Origin: an uncultured Alphaproteobacteria bacterium
GTDB taxonomy: Bacteria; Pseudomonadota; Alphaproteobacteria; CAAHEQ01; UBA3637
Length of the DNA: 64,000 bases
Direction: 5' to 3'
Assembly: GCA_947586835.1 (NCBI GenBank)
Contig: CANPXT010000003.1
Location: 49,958 to 113,957, forward strand
Below the pieces are notes generated by a model, which saw nothing but the letters and a program-made list of their open reading frames with translations, had not been told where the DNA came from and ran no database searches. Below are positions 50,262 to 59,314 of the stretch, in pieces. Within the stretch, counting starts at the first letter, position 1, and each line of letters starts with the position of its first letter. Made by a program: the position numbers and the translations under genes.

Positions 50262-53034
50262 CTTCATCCTCCGTATCATCTGTGCTTTCTTCCTGTTCTC
50301 TTATCTCTTCTTGAAGCTTTTCCTGCAGTTTTTTATTGTATACAAAGCCGGTTAATGGTTCAAATCTCGGATTTTCAAAGCTTCCAGGAAAACTAAGCGA
50401 AAAGAATGGGAAATTCCTTGAAATAAGGGCTTTTTCTTTCTTTTCTTTATCTTTTTTATCTTCTTTGCTCATATGCTTATACACATCACAAATATTAATA
50501 ATTAATAACGGGTCTTTTCTTTTTGCTCTCAATTCGAGACGCGTATCATCTTTAGAGTACTCACTGTCGAGTGATCCTAAACGTTCATGAGAAATATCCG
50601 AAACAGAAAAAGAATGAGAAAACATATCATTTTCTAATTTATCAAAACGTTCAAATTTATGAAATGATATATTACTTCCGGCAAATGTAACTTCATTTCC
50701 TGATTGTGCGTAAGGTAATACAATTCTCCATTTGAAATTTTTGTTCTCCCGCACATATCTTGCCAACAGTTCGGAATCAATCTTGTCATTAAATGATCTC
50801 GGACAACTTTTAATTAAACTAATTATATTATCTGCAGAAACATTCAGCCAACGGTAACATTTTCCCGTGTTTTCCGGATTTCCGAGTTGTGCAACAAATT
50901 TCTCTGCCGTATTGAAATAATCGGATATTTCAGCCATTTCGGTGTATTCATAAGTTCCTTTTTCACGAATTGTTCCGTCCAAGAAAACACCCTTATCATT
51001 TTCCGCATTGTACATTTTGTTTCTGGCTGTTAAGATCATTCTGGTTGCAGGATGTTGAGATACCGTAACCAAAAATTCCATCGGTGTTTTACCTGATTTT
51101 TCCATACTTTTAACACAATTTACAAGAGAATTTGTTGCAGTCAATGCATCATGAAAATTATTATAATACTTCTCCGTCGTATATATTTTACACAAATCTT
51201 CGTAATCACGTCTGTATCCGAACCACCGCCCCATTTGCAATAAAGTATCGCACATTTTTGTATTTCTTAAGAAATAACTGACACTCAAATTTTCGATTGT
51301 GAAACCTCTGGCCAAGCTGTTACCACCGATGGCAATCATATTGGTTTGATGTTCTGAAGAATATTTGATTGTGGCCTCTGATGTGTTTGACATACCGACA
51401 GTAATACCAGATATTATGTTTGGAAGTTCCGGAAGCATTCTATTAAATTCGGGAATAACAAATTTTGGCGATGAAGCCCAATCTCTCTCCAACATATCTT
51501 CAAAAATTCTTTCTAACGGAGCTATATATCTTAAGTATTCCGATGTTCCTTTCATTCCTGCATAATTTCTTATATTGTCTTCCAAATCCAAAAGATATCT
51601 GGTCACTTGTTCTTTTATTACACAATGCATGTCAACCAAACAACTGACATGAATAAGCATGGAATTATGTTTTTCGGCATAACCGCGGTGATTGCGAACG
51701 TATATATTAAATATAAATAAATTTATTGCTTCTTTCAGTGTGTCAGGCAATCCGTTAACATCGTGGCAGGTTAATCCTTTTTTCTGCTTTACCGGAAAAT
51801 ATTTTTGCCAATCTTCTTTCGCTTCACCTGTGTTTTCTTCTGCCAGCAATCTGATATATTTTGATTCTTCGGCATTTTCAGGTCCGAAAACTTTTTGCGG
51901 TCCGAAGTAATTTTCGGGAGAAACCAGCGAAATAATGAAATCACTCGGATACAAATCTTTATCTTCCGAATTTTCTTTAAACATCGGATCTATAAAAATA
52001 TTGGCAAAGGGAGTAGCCGTAAAACCTACATATGCGCTCTTTTTGAAATTTTTCAGAACCAATCTTATTTTTTTGTTAATTGCGGTAACCTTATTATATT
52101 CTTTCTGAGTATTAACGGATGCATTATCTGCTTCATCATCAATTAATAATAATGATTTTTCAGATAAATCTTTGCCGTCAAGCCATCTTAAAAGCTGCTC
52201 CAATACATTGGTATTCTTTTTTATAACCAAAACAATGGGAGATGTTGTATTATTGAGATTGGTTTGATTAAGAGCCTTCCTTGAATCAGTCTTAAAATCT
52301 CCACTCATACGTTCCGTGGTCATCGAATAAGGCCTGAGTTTTTCCAATTCATCTTTTTTACGCCCTCTGTAAATCGTAACAGTTCCTTCTTCAGACATGT
52401 TTTCCGGTATTTTTATCGACTCGTCTTTATTCAGATCTGTTTGCCCGACAAAGCCGCAATTGATACGAAATTGAGTTTGTTTTCGTAAGAGTGAGGAAAT
52501 TCCTGCAATTATAACTATAATTTTATAACCGGCATCTGCCGCTTTTGCCACGAGAGCAGAATAGTTCGCTGTTTTACCTGATTGAACCGAACCGATAACC
52601 ATACCGCGACGTGTAGCATCTTTTATATCAGGGTTGGTCGGATCAAAAAGATAATTCATAACTTTATCACTTCTCTCGTCAATACGTTCTATAACGTCAG
52701 CAGGTAATTTATCTTTTTCCAAGAGATATTGCTTATAAGAATTCCAATAATAATCTCTGCCTTCTTTTTTCCGAGTTTCAGCGGAATCCGTCCACCATGT
52801 AGAGCGAATCATCGGTTTAAATAACTCAGCATCATCATCCGTCATAGTAACGGCATAAAAGTAAAGTAACTCTGATATCGCTTTTTGTATGTCATCGTCG
52901 GATATATCGTGTCTTTTTCTGCACATGGCAGATACCGTATTAACGGCCTCTCTGACATCATCTTCTGTAATTTGCTTAATGTCACTCAAATAAGACTTTG
53001 CCGTACTCAAAAGAACTTCGTAACCGCTACTCAT
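50254..53034 (-). CDS. Z1-domain helicase-like ATPase
   Basis: About 926 residues. The start chosen is ATG 53034, seven bases after GGAG; an in-frame ATG at 53058 lacks this. Superfamily II motifs: Walker A GSVQSGKTANYSALVAKA (about 148-165), LLIDDEADNASV (motif II), GFTATPFANIF (motif III), and QMGRWFGYR with the preceding GGNSLARGFTIE (motifs V-VI). The Z1 domain is named from such proteins found with GHKL ATPases in restriction-like operons. It likely moves or opens DNA. Confidence 0.92.
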   Translation of the reverse strand: MSSGYEVLLSTAKSYLSDIKQITEDDVREAVNTVSAMCRKRHDISDDDIQKAISELLYFYAVTMTDDDAELFKPMIRSTWWTDSAETRKKEGRDYYWNSYKQYLLEKDKLPADVIERIDERSDKVMNYLFDPTNPDIKDATRRGMVIGSVQSGKTANYSALVAKAADAGYKIIVIIAGISSLLRKQTQFRINCGFVGQTDLNKDESIKIPENMSEEGTVTIYRGRKKDELEKLRPYSMTTERMSGDFKTDSRKALNQTNLNNTTSPIVLVIKKNTNVLEQLLRWLDGKDLSEKSLLLIDDEADNASVNTQKEYNKVTAINKKIRLVLKNFKKSAYVGFTATPFANIFIDPMFKENSEDKDLYPSDFIISLVSPENYFGPQKVFGPENAEESKYIRLLAEENTGEAKEDWQKYFPVKQKKGLTCHDVNGLPDTLKEAINLFIFNIYVRNHRGYAEKHNSMLIHVSCLVDMHCVIKEQVTRYLLDLEDNIRNYAGMKGTSEYLRYIAPLERIFEDMLERDWASSPKFVIPEFNRMLPELPNIISGITVGMSNTSEATIKYSSEHQTNMIAIGGNSLARGFTIENLSVSYFLRNTKMCDTLLQMGRWFGYRRDYEDLCKIYTTEKYYNNFHDALTATNSLVNCVKSMEKSGKTPMEFLVTVSQHPATRMILTARNKMYNAENDKGVFLDGTIREKGTYEYTEMAEISDYFNTAEKFVAQLGNPENTGKCYRWLNVSADNIISLIKSCPRSFNDKIDSELLARYVRENKNFKWRIVLPYAQSGNEVTFAGSNISFHKFERFDKLENDMFSHSFSVSDISHERLGSLDSEYSKDDTRLELRAKRKDPLLIINICDVYKHMSKEDKKDKEKKEKALISRNFPFFSLSFPGSFENPRFEPLTGFVYNKKLQEKLQEEIREQEESTDDTEDEDE

Positions 53035-54496
53035 ATATTTCTCCAAGCTTTTTATCAATTAAATTTTCGGCATTAGCATAGTATTCATCAGCCAAAAGTA
53101 TTTTTCTGACCGTTTCCTTATCTTTCCCCATATTTTTATATTCGGTAATTTCTTCCACCAAAATGTTTTCATCTACGGTTCTTTCTTTGACTGAATACGG
53201 ATCTGTCGTCATTAGTGAGTGTAATTGTTCCTTCGGATAGCATTCCTCAAGACAAGCCAGATATCCTCTCAGACGCTGTCTTTGTTCAGTCGTCATATTT
53301 TCGATTAATGCCTGATACCTAGGATGCTCTTCATTAATTCTGAATTCGGAAGTATCATTAAATATAACTTCTTTCCAGTAGCAATCCTTTGTTTTCTTGG
53401 AAATTATACCGGAAGCTTTATGTACCTTTTTGGATTTATCAATAGGTACATTCACATAATGGGATAAAATTTTTCGGATTTCTAAATTCGGAAAGGCTGT
53501 AGACTTTTTAACATCTATTTTCCATTCCTGATCCTGATAAACATCAACATCTATCCTTATTCGGACAAGATTAGATGCATCCTTGATACAAGATAAACCA
53601 AACCATGTACCGTAAATCAGTAAACGTCCTTGTCTGTACAAATAAAATCCTTGTGATCGGGTAAAACCTTCAGTAGTAGCCAGTTCTTTATATTCACTTT
53701 GAGAAAGTTTATTCAGAGGCGGGAGAATGTAAGGAGTAACAGAGAGGCTTGTACCGTTAGACAATGTGTACTCATCGGTTTGTGCCTGCATTCCTGAGCG
53801 GGCTGTATTTTTATCTTTGGATGTAAAAGGGTCAAACGGATCAATTTTTGTATTATTAAAATACAATTTAACCATTTGACCGTTAAAGCCCGGAAAACCT
53901 AAATACCTATGAAAAGTCAAAGCCAAATGCTTCCGTGCATTTTTCAGTTCTTCATCAAATTCTTCTTCGGAATACCTGTCTATCTTTTCCCACAAAACTA
54001 ATGAAGCATGCTTTGCGGAAGAAAATTCTTCAAATATTTGCGGATTCATTTCATCCAGTTTGGGTTTAAGATCATCAACGGATGCTTTCTGTAACAACCA
54101 ATCATCTTTTTGAGCAAGGAAGTCCAAATCCCATGAATATCCAGAAATAGTTTGATCACATTTTGAAAATACCGTTAATCTTTTGCATTGTGAAAAAGAA
54201 GCTGTTTTTAATCCTAAACCGAAACGTCCCAAATCATTTTTAGCTCTGGTTTCTTTTTGTGTTCCCAAACGCATGGCTTCTTTAAGCATATCATCCGACA
54301 TGCCGTTCCCGTCATCAATAATAACAAGTTTATCGGTGGAAGGTAACGCATATATTTTAATGTTTTCGGCGTTTGCGGAAATACTGTTATCAACCAAATC
54401 GGCCAAAGCAGTTTCAAAGGAATAGCCTATATCCCTTAAGGAAGAAAGAAATACCGAAAGTATCGGTCTGACAGTAACGCTGGTCTCCGTTGTCAT
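53027..54496 (-). CDS. MORC/MutL-like GHKL ATPase
   Basis: Protein of 489 residues. The Bergerat ATP-binding fold is N-terminal: ETALADLVDNSISA (N motif, about 28-41), IIDDGNGMS (G1, about 59-67) and GRFGLGLKTAS (G2, 90-100). No C-terminal MutL endonuclease motif is seen. The family was reported as bacterial relatives of eukaryotic MORC ATPases in restriction-like operons. It is the first gene of the operon; its ATG follows AAGGA, and its end overlaps the Z1 gene by 8 bp. Confidence 0.9.
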   Translation of the reverse strand: MTTETSVTVRPILSVFLSSLRDIGYSFETALADLVDNSISANAENIKIYALPSTDKLVIIDDGNGMSDDMLKEAMRLGTQKETRAKNDLGRFGLGLKTASFSQCKRLTVFSKCDQTISGYSWDLDFLAQKDDWLLQKASVDDLKPKLDEMNPQIFEEFSSAKHASLVLWEKIDRYSEEEFDEELKNARKHLALTFHRYLGFPGFNGQMVKLYFNNTKIDPFDPFTSKDKNTARSGMQAQTDEYTLSNGTSLSVTPYILPPLNKLSQSEYKELATTEGFTRSQGFYLYRQGRLLIYGTWFGLSCIKDASNLVRIRIDVDVYQDQEWKIDVKKSTAFPNLEIRKILSHYVNVPIDKSKKVHKASGIISKKTKDCYWKEVIFNDTSEFRINEEHPRYQALIENMTTEQRQRLRGYLACLEECYPKEQLHSLMTTDPYSVKERTVDENILVEEITEYKNMGKDKETVRKILLADEYYANAENLIDKKLGEIYE

Positions 54497-54530
54497 GTTA
54501 GTCCTTAATCATTTTACAATAGCAACTGTA

Positions 54531-54559
54531 ATATTATTCGATCCATATCAAAAATGCAA
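54531..54559 (-). promoter_or_regulatory. Promoter of the six-gene defence operon
   Basis: On the minus strand TTGCAT (54554-54559), a 17-bp spacer, TAATAT (54531-54536), 35 bp before the GHKL start codon. The rest of 54,497-54,652 holds no gene. Confidence 0.65.
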
Positions 54560-54652
54560 GAAATAATTAGGATTTTTCAATGAGTAGGAGGAAAATGTTT
54601 TTCAACCATCTGGAAATTCCGGACAATTAAGCCTGTTGCAACATCATGATAT

Positions 54653-55153
54653 TTAGGTATGGTGTTTATTTTGCCAAATCGGGAGTATATTACCACTCTC
54701 TAAGTCCATTGTGTAACCATTGAAATCTTTCATATCATTGATTGCATGGACTGAAATTCCACCAATAGATTTTATGGTTATACCGTAGGTTTTGCTGAGC
54801 TTTGCTAAATCTTTGATGAAATTCTCATATCTGAAACTTTTTTTATCGGTTTTGTAAGCAGTAGGATCAATATAACAGTTATAATCCCTGTATAATCTGT
54901 CCTTTGTAATTTTGTGCATAAAAGCATTTTTAAAGCAGTCTGCAGATATTTCTTCTGCGAACTCTTCTGCTATGTGGCGTCCCCAACAGCTGTCAAACAG
55001 GGCCAATGTCTCCAAGGGAGTGAAGCCGGCTATTTTTCGGATAGATACAAAGGCAATTTCCCAAGCGGCTTTTGTTTGTTCTTTTTTGATAAAACCGGAG
55101 CATGTTCCCCAGAAACCGTGCTTTTTATTTTGTGTCGGCAAAATATGTGTCAT
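54653..55153 (-). CDS. Unknown protein of the mobile element
   Basis: Protein of 166 residues with no signal or transmembrane segment. Several aromatic residues occur (KHGFWGTCSGF, ALFDSCWGRHI), and two half-repeats of an acidic helix (IAEEFAEEI). I recognise no family. It begins 10 bp after the small paralogous gene at 55164-55475 and is likely co-transcribed with it. The ATG follows AGGAGG. Confidence 0.65.
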   Translation of the reverse strand: MTHILPTQNKKHGFWGTCSGFIKKEQTKAAWEIAFVSIRKIAGFTPLETLALFDSCWGRHIAEEFAEEISADCFKNAFMHKITKDRLYRDYNCYIDPTAYKTDKKSFRYENFIKDLAKLSKTYGITIKSIGGISVHAINDMKDFNGYTMDLESGNILPIWQNKHHT

Positions 55154-55163
55154 ATTGTCCTCC

Positions 55164-55475
55164 TTATTTAACCTCTATGCCTAGGTATCTGCAGTAGTTT
55201 GATCCGGACGGGTCAGCGTAAAGTGTCGGCTGGCCATCGGCTGTGATTTCAACCATCTGGCGGTATTCGTGCTCATCGCAGTAGCCGCCTTTGCCTTTTA
55301 AGAAGTCGTGATCGCGGAGTGGATTGCGGCATACTTTTTTATGTTCGGCCGGTGTCAGGTTAACGGTTTCAACCACCGCCACAGTTTCAAGTCTGTCACT
55401 GTTGGCGCGGGTTGTGCTCTTTACCTCGTCGAGGTCGCTTGGCTTGCGGACCATGTAAGTGTTAACTGTTTTCAT
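55164..55475 (-). CDS. Unknown small protein, paralogue of the gene at 42141-42446
   Basis: Protein of 103 residues. It is clearly related to the gene at 42.1 kb: the same start MKTVxxYMVRKPSDxDEVK, KGGYCDE, and the end DPSGSNYCRYLGI. Codon use here is richer in GC than in the first copy. The ATG follows AAGGAT. The two paralogues point toward each other across the defence island, so they form a diverged inverted repeat. Confidence 0.75.
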   Translation of the reverse strand: MKTVNTYMVRKPSDLDEVKSTTRANSDRLETVAVVETVNLTPAEHKKVCRNPLRDHDFLKGKGGYCDEHEYRQMVEITADGQPTLYADPSGSNYCRYLGIEVK

Positions 55476-55510
55476 GTTTGTATCCTTTCAAGAATTGTTA
55501 ATATACAATT

Positions 55511-55524
55511 CAATGAATGCTTGG
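55511..55524 (-). repeat. 14-bp motif CCAAGCATTCATTG, copy 2
   Basis: Located 35 bp ahead of the start codon of the small gene at 55475. Identical to the copies at 42106 and 59737. Confidence 0.7.
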
Positions 55525-55595
55525 ATTTCAAATTATATCCAGTAAATTCGACATTATTTCGCGATAATTCTGCATTATTTTGAGGCAAAACCATA

Positions 55596-55883
55596 GGTGA
55601 CCAGCCCGATTTCAAAAGTGACCAGCCCCCAATTTTTGAAAATCGTATAACTATTTGATATTAAAAGATTTATTAAATATACCTGACCAGCCCGATTTTT
55701 TCTGTTTTACTAAAAAAATGGCGCGGCTTGCGGCCCCGCATATGAAAAATCGTCAGGAAGGACCCGTATCGATGGGTGACCAGCCAAGTGACCACCCAAA
55801 ATCGCAAAGTGACCACCCAAAAATTTTTCAATTTACTATAACATATTGATTTTACTGTATTTTTAAGTGACCAGTGACCACCC
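55596..55883 (+). repeat. Array of eight GTGACCA repeats, iteron-like
   Basis: Copies at 55596, 55617, 55684 (TGACCAG only), 55776, 55788, 55809, 55867 and 55874. Six extend to GTGACCAGCC or GTGACCACCC, and several continue into an A/T run. They are all in the same orientation. The spacing (21, then 67, 92, 12, 21, 58 and 7) is not strictly periodic. No gene is present between 55,476 and 56,121. The element's replication-type gene (56877-57668) is close by. Confidence 0.7.
55704..55767 (+). repeat. 64-bp direct repeat, copy 1
   Basis: About 90% identical to 55895-55958. Each copy holds an A-run, the GC-rich hairpin-forming GCGGCTTGCGGCCCCGC, CATATG and AGGAAGGACCCGT. The two copies alternate with the GTGACCA repeats. 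Confidence 0.75.
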
Positions 55884-55894
55884 AAAATTTTTGT

Positions 55895-55958
55895 GTTTTT
55901 CTAAAAAAATGCCGCGGCTTGCGGCCCCGCATATGACCTATCGCCAGGAAGGACCCGT
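55895..55958 (+). repeat. 64-bp direct repeat, copy 2
   Basis: Second copy, 191 bp downstream of the first, with about six substitutions. Confidence 0.75.
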
Positions 55959-56061
55959 TGGCACCTTTACCCCCTAAAAAGGATTGGCACCCAATATCCA
56001 CACAGGAAACAACAAAAGTATCATTGTGCATTTATATTTGTTTCTTATTTATATAAAAATC

Positions 56062-56091
56062 TTGCATTTTTACAAGATTATCTTCTATAAT
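56062..56091 (+). promoter_or_regulatory. Promoter of the lipoprotein gene
   Basis: TTGCAT (56062-56067), an 18-bp spacer, TATAAT (56086-56091); start codon at 56122. Confidence 0.65.
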
Positions 56092-56121
56092 TTTTTCAGT
56101 TAAAATATAGAAGAGGTTACT

Positions 56122-56751
56122 ATGAAAAAATTTTTGATATTATCCACGCTTTTATTATCAGGTTGTGCTGAAATTTCTTCAATGAATATAGTACCATCAG
56201 AAGATGGTTATGAAGTTGAAAGAAATGAAAATTGTATGGATATGACCCGTTTCAAGGTTTTACAAGTTTTAGAAGATAATCATGCATTAGCTTATGAATG
56301 TAATTCAGGAGAATTTTGCTATTCTAATACTGTTGTATTGCTTACCCCACAAGACGGAGTAGATTATTATGATGATATGATGGTATCTCTTCCTAAACAA
56401 AAATGTGCTGTTCAAGATGGTGTATACAAATATAAAACAAAAAATGAATCATTAAAAACAGTTCCCATAATTCGTTATCAGTATGAATTTAGTCCTCGTT
56501 CTGAAGAAGAAGCCATGCAACGTTTTAATGAAAAAATGGAGGAGCTGAAAAATGATTGTAAAGTGTCATTAACTAAAAATAAAAAACATAATACGGATGC
56601 AAATAAGAAAAAGTGTGATTGCGGTGTAGATTTATTATCTAAAGAACTTCTAACTGTTAAAAATGGAGGAACCTCAACTTTTTCAGATGGTGATGCATTA
56701 AAGAAAAGTATAGAAAAACAATGCGGAAAATTACCAGTTGATTTTTGGTAG
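56122..56751 (+). CDS. Lipoprotein of the mobile element, unknown
   Basis: Protein of 209 residues. The lipoprotein signal is MKKFLILSTLLLSGC (lipobox LLSGC, Cys 15). The mature protein has nine further cysteines (for example NENCMDM, YECNSGEFCYS, KQKCAV, KKCDCG), which could form disulfides or bind metal, and is rich in Lys and Asp. No recognised family. It is the only plus-strand gene in this part and has its own promoter and terminator, so it looks like an independent cargo gene; lipoproteins encoded on mobile elements sometimes act in surface exclusion. Confidence 0.75.
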   Translation: MKKFLILSTLLLSGCAEISSMNIVPSEDGYEVERNENCMDMTRFKVLQVLEDNHALAYECNSGEFCYSNTVVLLTPQDGVDYYDDMMVSLPKQKCAVQDGVYKYKTKNESLKTVPIIRYQYEFSPRSEEEAMQRFNEKMEELKNDCKVSLTKNKKHNTDANKKKCDCGVDLLSKELLTVKNGGTSTFSDGDALKKSIEKQCGKLPVDFW

Positions 56752-56772
56752 ATATTATTTTTTATAATCAAA

Positions 56773-56802
56773 AGAGCCAAAACTAATGTCTGGCTCTCTT
56801 TT
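56773..56802 (+). terminator. Terminator after the lipoprotein gene
   Basis: AGAGCCA (56773-56779) pairs with TGGCTCT (56791-56797) and is followed by a T-rich stretch. Confidence 0.75.
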
Positions 56803-56876
56803 GATGCTCAAAATATTTTTATTATAAAAAAATTATACTTTAATAATATTCAAATGATGTATCTTTATCACCTCCT

Positions 56877-57668
56877 TTACAAGTATTCGCCGGTTTTGTG
56901 GGTGTGGCAGAGGGCAAAGTGCCAGCCGTCCAGTTTCTTACCATTTCTTTCGCACCAACCGGTGGATTCATAATAACTATAAAAGCCTTCCAAATTGATA
57001 TGGATGCTCTTTTCGGCCACATATCGTTCCACTTCCTGCCAGTCGGGTGGAAATTGCGTGAAGTGATATTTGAACTTTGTGCCCCCTCCTAATCCTTGCC
57101 GAGCCAAAACATCACCAAGCCCAACCAAACCACCGCCGGTTCGTTTTTGTTCAAAAATCGCCGGCTCAGCTAATTTCTTTTCATTATTTACATTATTACC
57201 TTGTTTTCTTTCTTTAGTCGTTGGCGGATAAAAAGCGTTTAAATGGCACTCATCCGGCGGACAAGTGGCGGTGGTGTCTGGCGTAATATCCTCAAAGCCC
57301 TGATATTTATTATAGTTAATGAGCCTGACGAGTGTGGCGCACCCAATACGAGTTGTTGTAATATCATTGGTGCGTTTGAGTTTGTTAAGTAGTCGCCTAA
57401 TTTGGTCCTTGGATTTATCCAAAGTTTCGGCAAGTCGCATGTGGCTGATGACGACTTCGCCCCGATGAACAATAATATCCTTAAAGGGCTTGTCTTTGAA
57501 GTTTGCCGTCAACATTAAGTGGATATAAAGTTGCAAAACATTTGCATCCGAATACCAATGCCAATCTTGAAAATCGCGGTAGAACTTAATAAATCCGCCT
57601 TTAACAACTTCCTTTTTGTGAGAAGACAAAGAGGTATTGTCAGACTTATGGTGTATCATATCTGTCAT
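56877..57668 (-). CDS. Replication-type winged-helix protein (phage replisome organiser/DnaD-like)
   Basis: Protein of 263 residues. Residues about 28-130 match the N-terminal winged helix of phage and plasmid replication proteins: DWHWYSDANVLQLYIHLMLTAN, GEVVISHMRLAETL, KDQIRRLLNKLKRTNDI and LVRLINYNKYQG. The C-terminus (about 220-255, FYSYYESTGWCERNGKKLDGW) matches the end of the same proteins. The ATG follows AGGAG. It lies 15 bp after the recombinase gene. This could be the initiator for the iteron-like arrays nearby; that link is inference. Confidence 0.72.
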   Translation of the reverse strand: MTDMIHHKSDNTSLSSHKKEVVKGGFIKFYRDFQDWHWYSDANVLQLYIHLMLTANFKDKPFKDIIVHRGEVVISHMRLAETLDKSKDQIRRLLNKLKRTNDITTTRIGCATLVRLINYNKYQGFEDITPDTTATCPPDECHLNAFYPPTTKERKQGNNVNNEKKLAEPAIFEQKRTGGGLVGLGDVLARQGLGGGTKFKYHFTQFPPDWQEVERYVAEKSIHINLEGFYSYYESTGWCERNGKKLDGWHFALCHTHKTGEYL

Positions 57669-57683
57669 GAGAAAACTCCTGTC

Positions 57684-59312
57684 TTAAATTTCCGGAAAGT
57701 TATATTTTTTGCGTTGTTCAGCCCAAATTGGCGGAATTTCCTCACGTATCAGACGTTTTAAGATAAAGTCTGCCGGTTGAGTGCCTGCCAAAACGGATTT
57801 GATAATATCCGGTGCCAATGAAGTTAAACGAAGAATGCGTCCCAAATAACCGGCATCCAGTTCTTCATGTAACGAGAGTTCGGCAATAGTCATTCGACCG
57901 GAAGTTAATATCTTTTGATACTTAAACGCTTTGGAAAGGGCTTTGATAAGCTCTTTATTCGGACAAGAGGTTTGAGTTAACGCTTCCGGAACTGTTACTT
58001 GCAATACACCATGTGTTCTGGAAAGAGGGACATCTATCGTCATGATGCCGTCTTTTGTTTGAGAGGCATATTTATCAGGCAGAATATCCAGCGCCAAAGC
58101 AGTCCATTTGATTTCCAAATTATCACATTGAACGGTAATGTTTTCAATTAACTCTTTGACTAAAAGCGATTTATCAAGCTCGCTCATCTTTGCCAAGACC
58201 TTTTCGGGATGTTGCATAATCTTAAACAGCTCTTTGGTTTTATCCGGTGCAATTTGCTTGATAAGTCCGTTTAGAATATGGGCATCTTTTAACATTGGCG
58301 TGATGATTTGTATAATCGCTTCATCAAGAACAGCTACCGCCACCGAACCATTATGACAAGTATGATAGCCATAGTATTTTGCTTTTGTTGAAGTATAATA
58401 ATAACGTCTGCGACCGTGCCCCATACTGACGGTTGGTGTCATTCGAGTATGGCAACAACCACAAGTTAAAATGCCACGCAAAATGCCGACTTCGTTTTTC
58501 TTGTATAGGCAAGAGCGCTTAGCAACATCTTTACTGGCTCTGATTTCGGCAACCTTATCAAATGTTTCTTGATCTATAATGGCAGGATGTTGTCCGTCAT
58601 ATAGTTCATTTTTGTGTTTGACTTTGCCAAGATAAACTGGATTTTTGAGTAAGCGTTTTATCATCTCTCGGCGATATTCAATGCCGTATCTATCTTTGAC
58701 AAGCTTACAAACAGCGGTAATGGATTTATGCTTTAGATAACTTTCAAACATAAATTTTATCATTTCGCCTTCTTCCGGTTTAATCTTAAGCTTTTTATTG
58801 ATGGCAACATAACCGGTCGGAACGGCGCCGCCCATCCACATGCCTTTCTTTTTAGAGGCAGCGACTTTATCACGAATACGCTCCCCGCTGACTTCTCGTT
58901 CAAATTGAGCAAAGGAAAGTAAGATATTAAGCATCAAACGGCCCATGCTGTCAGCGGTGTTGAAATTTTGCGTCACCGATACAAATGAGCAGTTGTTCTT
59001 TTCTAATATCTCAATCATTTTGGAAAAGTCGGTTAATGATCGGGTTAAGCGGTCTATTTTGTAAACGACGATCATATCAACCTTGCCGGCATTGATGTCT
59101 TCTAACAAGCGCTCTAAGGCCGGTCTGTTCATATTACCGCCGGAAAAGCCACCGTCATCATAATGTTCCGGAATGATTTTCCAACCTTGGTGTTTCTGAC
59201 TTAATACATAATTTTCACCGGCTTCACGCTGAGCTTCTAATGTATTAAACTCTTTATCCAACCCTTCATCGGTTGATTTTCGGGTATAAATGGCACAACG
59301 AACTTCTTTCAT
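57684..59312 (-). CDS. Large serine recombinase
   Basis: Protein of 542 residues. The resolvase domain is N-terminal with catalytic Ser 13 in YTRKSTDEG, and IVVYKIDRLTRS and FEREVSGERIRDKV. The recombinase domain follows, then a zinc ribbon (LTCGCCHTRM ... YHTCHNG) and a long coiled-coil-like C-terminus. Such enzymes integrate and excise phages and mobile elements at attP/attB sites. It is preceded by a DUF2924 gene 2 bp upstream, a pairing often seen in Alphaproteobacteria. Confidence 0.94.
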   Translation of the reverse strand: MKEVRCAIYTRKSTDEGLDKEFNTLEAQREAGENYVLSQKHQGWKIIPEHYDDGGFSGGNMNRPALERLLEDINAGKVDMIVVYKIDRLTRSLTDFSKMIEILEKNNCSFVSVTQNFNTADSMGRLMLNILLSFAQFEREVSGERIRDKVAASKKKGMWMGGAVPTGYVAINKKLKIKPEEGEMIKFMFESYLKHKSITAVCKLVKDRYGIEYRREMIKRLLKNPVYLGKVKHKNELYDGQHPAIIDQETFDKVAEIRASKDVAKRSCLYKKNEVGILRGILTCGCCHTRMTPTVSMGHGRRRYYYTSTKAKYYGYHTCHNGSVAVAVLDEAIIQIITPMLKDAHILNGLIKQIAPDKTKELFKIMQHPEKVLAKMSELDKSLLVKELIENITVQCDNLEIKWTALALDILPDKYASQTKDGIMTIDVPLSRTHGVLQVTVPEALTQTSCPNKELIKALSKAFKYQKILTSGRMTIAELSLHEELDAGYLGRILRLTSLAPDIIKSVLAGTQPADFILKRLIREEIPPIWAEQRKKYNFPEI

Positions 59313-59314
59313 GG

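Noticed and set aside
55655..55849. A 64-codon frame across the GTGACCA array
   Set aside because: It starts at TTG without a ribosome-binding site and its residues simply reflect the DNA repeats.
55673..55885. Minus-strand frame with WVVT repeats
   Set aside because: The WVVT repeats come from GGGTGGTCAC in the array; no start signal.
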